Shown here in pieces: positions 10,599-17,051 of a DNA stretch of 17,187 bases (position 1 is its first letter; each line of letters opens with the position of its first letter). The notes below the pieces were generated by a model. The model did no database searches. It was given only the letters and a program-made list of their open reading frames with translations, and had not been told where the DNA came from. This DNA is from Kiloniellaceae bacterium (GTDB lineage Bacteria > Pseudomonadota > Alphaproteobacteria > Kiloniellales > Kiloniellaceae): the NCBI GenBank assembly GCA_021776195.1, contig JAJFGK010000137.1, positions 1-17,187 on the forward strand, given 5' to 3'. Position numbers and translations under genes: made by a program.

Positions 10599-11572
10599 TG
10601 GGTCACCTCGATGCGCGGATCGACCACCATGTACAAAAGATCGGTAATCAAATTGAAGAGCAGTACCATCGCGGAGGAGACGAGGAATACGCCAAGCAGC
10701 AAGTTGTAGTCGCGCTGCAGAAGGGCTTCGAACATCAGCCTGCCGATGCCCGGCCAAGCAAAAACCGTTTCCGTCAAAACCGCCCCGCCGACGATCTGCC
10801 CGGCCTGCAGGCCGGCCAGCGTGACAACGGGCAATACGGCATTGCGCAAGACATGGCGGCGGGTGATTTTGCCTTCGGTCAGTCCCTTTGCTCGCGCGGT
10901 CTTTACGAAATCCTCGCCCGCGGTCTCCAACATCGAAGCGCGGGTCATACGCGCGTAGATCGCGGTGAAAAACAAACCAAGCGTCATGGATGGCAGGACC
11001 AGATGGCGTGCGACATCGAGCCAGCGCTCAAAACCCGTATAGCCGCCGCCGACCGTTTCGATGCCATAGGCGGGCAGCCAATCAAGCTGCAAGGAGAACA
11101 ATAGAACTGCCATCAAGGCGATCCAGAACAGCGGCGTGGCATAGAACAGCAAAGCCAATGTGGTGATCGCCGTGTCCGCCCAGCCGCCGACCCTGATCGC
11201 CGCCATGACGCCGGCAAAGATCCCAAGGACAATCGAAATGAAGAATGCGGAGCCGGTCAAAAGCAAGGTGGCGGGCAGCCGCTCGAGAATGAGGTCCAGC
11301 ACCGGCGCTTCTTGGCGATAGGAAAAACCCAGGTCGAACTGCACAATTCCCGACAGATACTTGCCGAGCTGAACGTGGAACGGTTGGTCCAGGCCGAATT
11401 TTTCCTGCAACTGCTGAAGAAAAATCTCGTCGGTGGCGCCGGCCTCCCCCGCCATAACCGCTGCCGGGTCGCCCGGTGCCGCATGGATCAGACAGAAATT
11501 CAAAATCACGATTGCCAGCAAGACAATCACCGATTTCGCCAGCCTTGCCAGAATGAAACGGGCGATCTTCAC
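10595..11572 (-). CDS. ABC transporter inner-membrane permease, DppB/OppB type
   Basis: This is the first permease of the importer, 325 residues with about six membrane helices. It has the typical N-terminus ARFILARLAKSVIVLLAIVI leading to APGDPA, the periplasmic domain containing DLGFSYRQEAPV, the EAA loop DFVKTARAKGLTEGKITRRH followed by LRNAVLPVVTLAGLQ, and the C-terminal VDPRI. The start is GTG at 11572 (it reads GTG AAG ATC) and has no convincing ribosome site, because the 24-bp tandem repeats end only six bases upstream at 11578. Translation is therefore probably weak or structure-dependent. The 111 bases separating it from the binding-protein gene contain a terminator-like hairpin. Confidence 0.93.
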   Translation of the reverse strand: MKIARFILARLAKSVIVLLAIVILNFCLIHAAPGDPAAVMAGEAGATDEIFLQQLQEKFGLDQPFHVQLGKYLSGIVQFDLGFSYRQEAPVLDLILERLPATLLLTGSAFFISIVLGIFAGVMAAIRVGGWADTAITTLALLFYATPLFWIALMAVLLFSLQLDWLPAYGIETVGGGYTGFERWLDVARHLVLPSMTLGLFFTAIYARMTRASMLETAGEDFVKTARAKGLTEGKITRRHVLRNAVLPVVTLAGLQAGQIVGGAVLTETVFAWPGIGRLMFEALLQRDYNLLLGVFLVSSAMVLLFNLITDLLYMVVDPRIEVTQ

Positions 11573-11577
11573 TCTGG

Positions 11578-11648
11578 CAATCCAAGCAAGTAAGGCTGGG
11601 GCAATCCAAGCAAAAAAGGCTGGGGCAATCCAAGCAAAAAAGGCTGGG
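11578..11648. repeat. Three tandem 24-bp repeats derived from a terminator arm
   Basis: Copies lie at 11578-11601, 11602-11625 and 11626-11648 (the last one base short). The plus-strand unit begins CAATCCAAGC and ends GGCTGGGG. Copies 2 and 3 are identical over their shared length; copy 1 has AAGTAA where the others have six A. On the transcribed minus strand each unit contains CCCAGCC, then TTTTTT (TTACTT in the degenerate copy), then GCTTGGATTG: the 3' arm and U-tract of the adjoining terminator repeated. The 24-base period keeps a reading frame (repeat PSLFCLDC on the minus strand), but that short frame has no support as a gene. Confidence 0.93.
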
Positions 11649-11664
11649 CAACAGTGCCCAGCCT
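11636..11664 (-). terminator. Intrinsic terminator/attenuator between binding protein and permeases
   Basis: On the minus strand, AGGCTGGGCA, loop CTGT and TGCCCAGCCT form a perfect 10-bp stem (plus-strand 11641-11650 with 11655-11664), followed directly by TTTTT at 11640-11636. It begins 19 bases after the binding-protein stop, inside the operon. Partial termination here would yield more binding protein than membrane components, a stoichiometry often seen in importers. The downstream repeats supply two further possible 3' arms. Confidence 0.85.
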
Positions 11665-11683
11665 CAGAGTTGCCGCAACAGGC

Positions 11684-13246
11684 CTAGCGGTCAAGCCAGG
11701 CATCCTTGAACCCGTCATTCACGCCGATAGCGGTCTGGATCAGGTCTTTCACATCGCAGCGATAGATGGTCGGGAAGGCCAGCTCCAGCGTCCAGGCCAC
11801 CGGTACTTCGTCGACCAGTTTTTGCTGAACTTCGGTGTAGAGCGCCTGGCGATCCTCGTCCTTGGGCAGCAGGGCGGCCTCGGCGAACAGGTCGTCGACC
11901 TTCTGAACCGCATAGCCCGAGACATTGTTCCAGGGGCTGCCTTTGGCGATGTTGGTCGAGATATAGGTTCGCGCCACGCCCAAGGCCGGGTCGCCGAATT
12001 GATAGAGATAGGTAAAGGCTATGTCATAGTCCCACTCCGAAATCTTCTGATTCCAGCCGGCAACGTCGGTTGCCACGATTTCGGTGTTCACGCCAACATC
12101 CGCGAGGTTCTGTTTAACCACCTCGCCCCAACGCTGCCAGGTCTCGCCGTAGGGCAGCGGCAAGATGCGAACCGTTGTGCCGTCGTAGCCCATCTCGGCC
12201 AACAAGGCTTTGGCCTTTTCAGGATTGAAGTCGTACTTGGTGACGTCGTCTGAATAAAACCGTGTTTTCGATGAGACCGGCCCGGTGGCCACATTGCCAA
12301 AACCATGCCAGACAACGTCGCGCACGAACTCGCGGTCCATGGCATACATGACGGCTTGCCGGAACTTGACGTCCGCCGTCGGCCCTTCGCGGTTGTTCAG
12401 CCACATGAAGGAATGGGGCGCGAAGTATTCCCATCCCTTGCCGGTCGAGCAGACGTTGTCCATCTCGGTGAGGCGCGGGACGTCGAAGTTTTCGACCGAG
12501 CCGCCCGGCAGCACGTCGATCTTGCCGGTCTCGAATGCAACGGCGCGACTGGCGGCGTCGGGAATGACTTGCCAGTAAATTTCATCAAGGTAGGGCTGTC
12601 CCTCGATGTAGTAGTCTTCATTCTTCACGAGTTGGATGTATGATCCCTTGACCCACTCATTGAATTTAAACGGCCCGGTGCCAATGGGCGTCGCGTTCAT
12701 CGGATTGGTCGCATAGTCCGTGCCCTCGTAGATATGCTTGGGCACGATCGGCATGGTGCCGGCTTCGAACACACCGAGGAAGGGTCCAAAGGGGTTCTTC
12801 AGCTTGAACACCACGGTGTTGTCGTCGGGCGCCGTGATGCTTTCCACATGGGCCAGGCTGACGCGCAGGCGCGGGTGCGTCTCGCGCAAAAAGACATCGG
12901 CCGAAAACACCACGTCAGCAGCGCTGAAGGGGGCGCCGTCATGCCACTTTACATTCTCATGTAAGTTGAAAGTGTAAGTCAATCCATCGTCGGATCGCGA
13001 CCAAGACTTGGCGAGCGCGGGAAGCGGTTCAAGATCGGTGCCATAGCGCAGCAAGCTCTCATAGATGTTGCTGGCAACCATCGCGGTTGGACCGTTTTGG
13101 GTCAGGCCCAGCATCAGACCCGGTGGCTCGGGTTGGATCACAACGTTGATCTTGCCGCCTGATTTCGGCTCCGCCGAGACGGCGGCACCGACTGGAAAGG
13201 CGACCAGTGCGACGGCACTGATGGCGCCAATTAGCAGATTTCTCAT
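11684..13246 (-). CDS. Periplasmic substrate-binding protein, family 5 (DppA/OppA type)
   Basis: This is the substrate receptor of the importer encoded downstream. The frame is open to 13291, but I choose the ATG at 13246: it has a GGGAGCGAG ribosome site and begins a clean signal peptide, MRNLLIGAISAVALVAFPVG, with probable cleavage after AVSA at residue 25. The resulting 520-residue precursor is of normal size for family 5. Typical features are the SYTFNLHENVKWHDGAPFSA-like block (here LTYTFNLHENVKWHDG followed by APFSAADVVFS), KLKNPFGPFLG, and TPIGTGPFKFNEW. No lipobox is present, so it should be freely periplasmic. Ligand could be a peptide, opine, nickel complex or other small solute; the sequence alone does not decide. 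Confidence 0.94.
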   Translation of the reverse strand: MRNLLIGAISAVALVAFPVGAAVSAEPKSGGKINVVIQPEPPGLMLGLTQNGPTAMVASNIYESLLRYGTDLEPLPALAKSWSRSDDGLTYTFNLHENVKWHDGAPFSAADVVFSADVFLRETHPRLRVSLAHVESITAPDDNTVVFKLKNPFGPFLGVFEAGTMPIVPKHIYEGTDYATNPMNATPIGTGPFKFNEWVKGSYIQLVKNEDYYIEGQPYLDEIYWQVIPDAASRAVAFETGKIDVLPGGSVENFDVPRLTEMDNVCSTGKGWEYFAPHSFMWLNNREGPTADVKFRQAVMYAMDREFVRDVVWHGFGNVATGPVSSKTRFYSDDVTKYDFNPEKAKALLAEMGYDGTTVRILPLPYGETWQRWGEVVKQNLADVGVNTEIVATDVAGWNQKISEWDYDIAFTYLYQFGDPALGVARTYISTNIAKGSPWNNVSGYAVQKVDDLFAEAALLPKDEDRQALYTEVQQKLVDEVPVAWTLELAFPTIYRCDVKDLIQTAIGVNDGFKDAWLDR

Positions 13247-13360
13247 TAACTCGCTCCCATGTTTTTGCGGATTGCTGAACAGCCTTCTCAATCACGATGA
13301 TCTTCGAGCCCGCACAATTCGGACCGAACCGCGAAATGTGTCTTATCACCCTGTCAGATC

Positions 13361-13388
13361 ACTCTAATGTGAGAGGAAAAGGAGTCAA
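13361..13388 (-). promoter_or_regulatory. Candidate promoter of the ABC importer operon with overlapping dyad
   Basis: Read on the minus strand, TTGACT (13388-13383, five of six consensus bases) and TAGAGT (13366-13361, four of six) are 16 bases apart, giving a leader of about 107 bases before the binding-protein ATG. The -10 region is covered by the dyad TCAC-N6-GTGA (13359-13372), whose centre contains CTAAT (13364-13368), the core reported for GcvA-type LysR sites. This is motif-based inference. Confidence 0.4.
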
Positions 13389-13613
13389 TCAATCCGCCCC
13401 CGCGGCAACGAATCCAGGTTGACGACTCAAGCGGCAAGTGGTTTTGGGGCTCTGTCAGAATAACTCGGCGCGGCCATGCGGGTCATTACCGTTCAGAATT
13501 GTCAGGCAGCGCGTTGCTGCCATTCAGTGAGCGCGGCAGCGCGGTTCTGCTTGTACCTTTCTCTGGGATTGAGGTGTCGATCCTGACGGAAGCGACTGAA
13601 CCATGGCAAAGCT

Positions 13614-13625
13614 GTTCAATTGAAC
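13614..13625. repeat. 12-bp perfect palindrome in the 443-base gap
   Basis: GTTCAATTGAAC is self-complementary over 12 bases. It sits in the 443-base stretch (13247-13689) between the DMT transporter stop and the binding-protein start. Apart from this palindrome and the promoter at 13361-13388, I see no gene in that stretch; its plus-strand open frame continues antisense into the DMT gene and has no support. The palindrome could be an operator, but its distance of about 230 bases from the proposed promoter is large. Confidence 0.4.
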
Positions 13626-13689
13626 TTACCGGAGAGAACCGTTGGCTCAAAATAATACCTCACGACTTCCGCCGAGGTGAACCCGGCCA

Positions 13690-14538
13690 TCAAGTATTGT
13701 TTCTCATCGAAAAAAGCACCGCAATGAGCACGACCGAACCGCCAAGCAAGGTTGGGACGTTTGGAATTTCCGTCAGCACGATGAAGGCGAAAACCGGGGC
13801 CAGAGGGGTCTCCAGGATGCTCAAGAGCGCGGTCTGGCCGGACGGCACCCGTTTGGCGCCTTCCGCCAAGGTGACCGACGCGATGGCGAACAGCAGTCCA
13901 AAGGCAGAGAGAATAAGGACCTCTGTGTGGTCAACGTCGAAGGGGTGACCCAGTATAGCGGCGAAGGGCAGCAGAAGAACCGATGACAGCGTTGCGGGAC
14001 CGGCCCCCGGCGTATCCGGGTACTTTCGATAGATGACCATGATCGAGGCCATGACGATGGCCATCCACAAGGCCAGCAAATCGCCCTTGAGGCTGATGTG
14101 CCCCAAAGAGCCCCAGACGATGATCGCGACACCCAACAGCGCGCCGACGCATCCGGCCATGGTCCTCGATGATACCCTTTCGCCGACGACGGCCCAGGCA
14201 AGGACCGCGGCGATAAGCGGCGAGACCGCATAGATAAGCGAGACATTGGCAATGGTCGTGAACTTGAATGAGGCGATAAATGCCGCCGTCCCCAATGCGC
14301 CGACAACGGCTATCGCCAAGCCACTGGAACCCATCTCGAGAAAATTCTGTCGCAACGTTCCTCTGTTGACGATCCAGACAGTCGTGAAAGCGGCGCCGAA
14401 AAAGGCCCGCCAAAAAATCACCTCCCACGATCCGGCATCAACGCCCTTGGTGAACAAACCCGCCGTGCTGAATGTGATCGCCGAAATCACAACGAGAAGG
14501 ACACCGGTGTAATAGTCAGATCGGGGGTGCGGGTTCAT
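13690..14538 (-). CDS. EamA/DMT-superfamily transporter
   Basis: This is a 282-residue drug/metabolite-transporter-superfamily protein, an inner-membrane carrier expected to have ten helices as two EamA repeats. The first repeat includes STAGLFTKGVDAGSWEVIFWR and ends near residue 135 (the AVVGERVSSRTMAG element); the second ends with LSILETPLAPVFAFIVLTEI. Relatives export amino acids, metabolites or drugs, so the substrate is open. The ATG at 14538 overlaps the stop of the small ORF upstream (ATGA), which indicates coupled translation. The gene is richer in A/T than its neighbours: the 60 bases from 14221 contain 28 G/C, compared with 45 in the 60 from 14641 inside the small ORF. No terminator is visible after it. 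Confidence 0.92.
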   Translation of the reverse strand: MNPHPRSDYYTGVLLVVISAITFSTAGLFTKGVDAGSWEVIFWRAFFGAAFTTVWIVNRGTLRQNFLEMGSSGLAIAVVGALGTAAFIASFKFTTIANVSLIYAVSPLIAAVLAWAVVGERVSSRTMAGCVGALLGVAIIVWGSLGHISLKGDLLALWMAIVMASIMVIYRKYPDTPGAGPATLSSVLLLPFAAILGHPFDVDHTEVLILSAFGLLFAIASVTLAEGAKRVPSGQTALLSILETPLAPVFAFIVLTEIPNVPTLLGGSVVLIAVLFSMRNNT

Positions 14539-14702
14539 GGGGCCTTTTCCTCGGCCGCGCCGTTGGATGCGCCCAGGAGGTCATGGGGCGCCGGGCCGAT
14601 GGCCCGGATTCCATCGATCGGGTGGGCTGGCCGCTCGGGCCGGCCCGCGGGCGCCTGCTGGCAGCAGTCGCCGCGAATGGGAATCGCGCAGTCGGGGTTC
14701 AT
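14535..14702 (-). CDS. Unrecognised 55-residue cysteine-containing small protein
   Basis: I do not recognise this product. It begins MNPDCAIPIRGDCCQQ, with Cys5, Cys13 and Cys14, continues through a Pro/Arg-rich middle (PERPAHPIDGIRAIGPAP, about 22-39) and ends in an acidic Ala-rich tail. It has no signal peptide or membrane helix. Support for translation is good: a GGAGG ribosome site five bases before the ATG, a strongly G/C-biased third codon position (46 of 55 codons), and a stop overlapping the DMT start as ATGA. Options are a genuine small metal- or thiol-active protein, a leader peptide controlling the transporter, or the 5' remnant of an older gene joined to an acquired DMT gene. A perfect 7-bp hairpin, CCGGGCC-GAT-GGCCCGG (14591-14607), lies inside it. 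Confidence 0.6.
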   Translation of the reverse strand: MNPDCAIPIRGDCCQQAPAGRPERPAHPIDGIRAIGPAPHDLLGASNGAAEEKAP

Positions 14703-14751
14703 GGTCGCCTCCGCGAGCTTCCGGATCGACCGCCCGTCGGCAAACCCATGA

Positions 14752-14882
14752 CTTAGATCTATTCAATCTGTATGACTGTCTGTGTCGTGCCGGCCTTAGG
14801 ACGGCTCAGCCTTGTATAGCTGACAAAATATGCACATCTAAGACCATCAACAAACGAGAAGAGCTCGGTCTATCTATTAGAT
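14752..14882. promoter_or_regulatory. Divergent lysR / small ORF-DMT control region with repeated TTAGA motifs
   Basis: This A/T-rich gap between divergent genes contains CTTAGAT (14752-14758), ATCTAAG (14836-14842, the exact reverse complement) and ATTAGAT (14876-14882). Two are within dyads: AGAT-N7-ATCT (14755-14769) and ATCT-ATT-AGAT (14872-14882). A possible minus-strand promoter is TTGTTG (14853-14848) with TATTTT (14830-14825), spacing 17, and the middle motif lies in its spacer. LysR-type regulators usually bind such dyads next to their own gene and a divergent target, so self-regulation and control of the small ORF/DMT pair are likely. Confidence 0.45.
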
Positions 14883-14898
14883 TAACTCAGGTATAACC

Positions 14899-15822
14899 AT
14901 GACCCGACCGCTCCCGCCCCTGAACGCGCTCAAGGCCTTCGAATCGGCCGGCCGGCATCTCAGCTTCACCAAGGCGGCGGCCGAGCTGAACGTCACGCCG
15001 GCGGCGATCAGCCACCAGGTGAAGGCGCTCGAGGAACGGCTCGGGGTGCGCCTGTTCCGCCGCATGACCCGAGCCTTACGCCTCACCGAGGCCGGCCAGG
15101 CGGCCCTGCCGGCGCTCGGCCAGGGCTTCGACAAGCTGGCCCTGGGGGTCGAGCAGATGCGCGCACACTGCGAGAGCGGGGTGCTGACCATCAGCGTCAG
15201 CCCCTCGTTCGGCGCCATGTGGCTGGTGCCCCGGCTCGAGGCCTTCCGCGTCCGGCACCCGGAAATCGAGATCCGCCTCGACGGCACCGACCGGCTGGTC
15301 GATTTGGCCCGCGACGACGCCGACGTGGCGATCCGCTACGGCCCCGGCGGCTACGACGAGGTGCGGGTCGACCGCCTTTTCGGCCAGGTCAACACGCCGG
15401 TCTGCAGCCCAGCGCTCCTGCGCGGCGAGCACCCCTTGAGGCGGCCCGGCGATCTGCGTCACCACACCCTGTTGCACATCGAGTGGAAGGACGCCGAGGC
15501 GAGCTGGCGCATGTGGCTGCTGGCGGCCGGGCTGCCCGACATCGACCCGGCCCGCGGGCCGCGCTTCACCATGGAGACCATGGCGGTGCAGGCCGCGCTG
15601 GACGGCCAGGGCGTGGCCTTGGTCGGCGACATCCTGGTGGCCGACGACCTCGCCGCCGGCCGCCTGGTGCGCCCCTTCGACCCGCGCCTCAGCACGCCGC
15701 TTACTTTCGCCTACTATCTGCTGAGCGCGAAAGACAGCGCCGAGCAGCCCAAGGTCGCCGCCTTCCGCGACTGGCTGCTCGAAGAGGCCCGCGCCTCACG
15801 CCCAGGGCAGCGCAATCTGTGA
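14899..15822 (+). CDS. LysR-family transcriptional regulator, GcvA type
   Basis: This 307-residue LysR-type regulator has the winged helix at about residues 5-65: PPLNALKAFESAGRHLSFTK, then AAAELNVTPAAISHQVKALE and the wing RLGVRLFRRMTRALRLTEAG. The effector-binding domain occupies about 92-295, with the GcvA-group block SVSPSFGAMWLVPRLEAFR followed by HPEIEIRL and DADVAIRYGPGGY. GcvA itself responds to glycine and purines, but this large subgroup includes many regulators of unrelated transport genes. The gene is divergent from the small ORF/DMT pair, its likely target, and 174 bases before the orphan binding-protein gene. The start at 14899 has only a weak CAGG ribosome site upstream. Confidence 0.93.
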   Translation: MTRPLPPLNALKAFESAGRHLSFTKAAAELNVTPAAISHQVKALEERLGVRLFRRMTRALRLTEAGQAALPALGQGFDKLALGVEQMRAHCESGVLTISVSPSFGAMWLVPRLEAFRVRHPEIEIRLDGTDRLVDLARDDADVAIRYGPGGYDEVRVDRLFGQVNTPVCSPALLRGEHPLRRPGDLRHHTLLHIEWKDAEASWRMWLLAAGLPDIDPARGPRFTMETMAVQAALDGQGVALVGDILVADDLAAGRLVRPFDPRLSTPLTFAYYLLSAKDSAEQPKVAAFRDWLLEEARASRPGQRNL

Positions 15823-15996
15823 GACATTTCCCAGCCATGCCGTTCCCGGCAAGGTCGGCTTTTCTGGTTCCGCCCTTTTCTCCAGCCAAACAGAGGTCTA
15901 GCGGCAGCGCACCCTGGCAAAGGGCGGCGGCGCTCGCTACAGTGGGTTCTTGGGATTTGGCGGGCTGGCAGCCCTGGCCGTTGGGAAGGACCGATA

Positions 15997-16854
15997 ATGC
16001 GTTTAGTCGTGATGATCATTGCCCTGGCGTTTCTGGCAACGCCGTTGATGGCGCCGGGTGCGGCGGCGGAGACGGTGATCGAGAAGGTCCAGCGGGCCGG
16101 CACCATCAAGGTCGCCTACCGCGAGGACGCGCGGCCCTTTTCCTATCTCGACGAGGCCGGCCAGCCGGCGGGCTTCACGGTCGACCTCTGCCGCGCCGTG
16201 ATCGCGGTCCTGGGCGAGAATCTGGGGGTCGGCGACATCGGGATCGACTTCGTCGCGGTCGGCGCGGAGGACCGTTTCGCGGCGATCGGCACGGGTGATG
16301 CCGATCTGCTCTGCGGGGCGACCACCGCGGCCCTGTCGCGGCGCGCCCTGGTCGATTTTTCGATCCCGACCTTCTTCGACGGCGCCAGCGTGATCTTTCG
16401 CGCCGACGGGCCGAAGAGCTTTCAGGAATTGGCGGGCCGCCCGATCGGCGTGCGGGCAGGGACCACCACGGAAAAGTCGCTCGTGAAGTCCCTGGCGGAC
16501 CGCAAGATCACGGCCGACCTGGTCTTCGTCGCCGACCATGCGGACGGCATGGCGCGCCTGGAGAAGGGCGAACTCGCGGCCTATTTCGCCGACCGCAGCA
16601 TCCTTCAGTCGCTGATGGAGCGGAGCGCCGCGCCCGACCAACTGCGGCTGTCCGAGCGCTTCTTCACCCACGAGCCCTATGCCCTGGCCCTGCCCAAGGG
16701 CGACAGCGATTTCCGCCTGGCGGTGGATAGCGCGCTCAGCCACATTTATCGGTCCGGCACCATCGAGGTGATCTTCACCAAGGCCTTCGGCGATCTGGTC
16801 CAGCCCAGCCGGGTCCTGCAGATTCTCTACCTGGTCTCGGCCCTGCCCGAGTAG
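15997..16854 (+). CDS. Orphan polar-amino-acid-type periplasmic binding protein (SBP family 3)
   Basis: This 285-residue family-3 solute-binding protein resembles glutamate/aspartate receptors of the GltI kind. The signal peptide MRLVVMIIALAFLATPLMAP probably ends after GAAA at residue 24. The mature part begins with the standard GTIKVAYREDARPFSYLDE and QPAGFTVDLCRAV, followed by GDADLLCGATTAALSRR and DFSIPTFFDGASVIFR; the hinge-region GRPIGVRAGTTTEKSL is also typical. GGGAAGGACC gives a good ribosome site at 15983-15990. No permease or ATPase gene follows; the next features are a palindromic repeat and an insertion sequence. It may serve a transporter encoded elsewhere or feed a sensor. Ligand specificity is not established. 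Confidence 0.9.
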   Translation: MRLVVMIIALAFLATPLMAPGAAAETVIEKVQRAGTIKVAYREDARPFSYLDEAGQPAGFTVDLCRAVIAVLGENLGVGDIGIDFVAVGAEDRFAAIGTGDADLLCGATTAALSRRALVDFSIPTFFDGASVIFRADGPKSFQELAGRPIGVRAGTTTEKSLVKSLADRKITADLVFVADHADGMARLEKGELAAYFADRSILQSLMERSAAPDQLRLSERFFTHEPYALALPKGDSDFRLAVDSALSHIYRSGTIEVIFTKAFGDLVQPSRVLQILYLVSALPE

Positions 16855-16956
16855 GGCAGCCTTGGCCGGGGAGGGCGCTGGTGTCGGTTGCGTCCGATCC
16901 AGATTTAATTACGTGATTTCAGTCAGTTATAGGATTGGGTAGCTATCTTGTTGTCG

Positions 16957-17051
16957 CCCTCGGGCTTGACCCGAGGGTCCAGGAATGAGGCGACCCGTAC
17001 TCACCGGGGAAAGTGCCGGAGATGTCTTTCCTGGATCTTCGGGTCAAGCCC
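16957..17051. repeat. Palindromic interspersed intergenic element, interrupted at its right end
   Basis: The left part folds alone as CCCTCGGG (16957-16964), loop CTTGA, CCCGAGGG (16970-16977). The larger structure pairs 16962-16984 (starting GGGCTTGACCCGA, ending TCCAGGA) with 17029-17051 (TCCTGGATC through GGGTCAAGCCC), differing at only two of 23 positions. Sequences of this form are familiar as dispersed intergenic repeats in alphaproteobacteria (recalled, not searched). By symmetry the right arm should continue GAGGG after 17051 but instead reads ACTGCTGTCC, where the insertion sequence starts. The 100 or so bases between the binding-protein stop and this element show nothing identifiable. 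Confidence 0.75.

Noticed and set aside
11082..11651. Minus-strand frame beginning in the repeats (PSLFCLDC repeated) as a repeat protein
   Set aside because: Only the first 30 or so codons are repetitive, the remainder is the wrong frame of the DppB-like permease, and the repeat is better explained by the terminator arm.
13499..13948. Plus-strand 149-codon frame in the gap upstream of the ABC operon
   Set aside because: More than half is antisense to the DMT gene, no ribosome site was seen and no family is recognisable.
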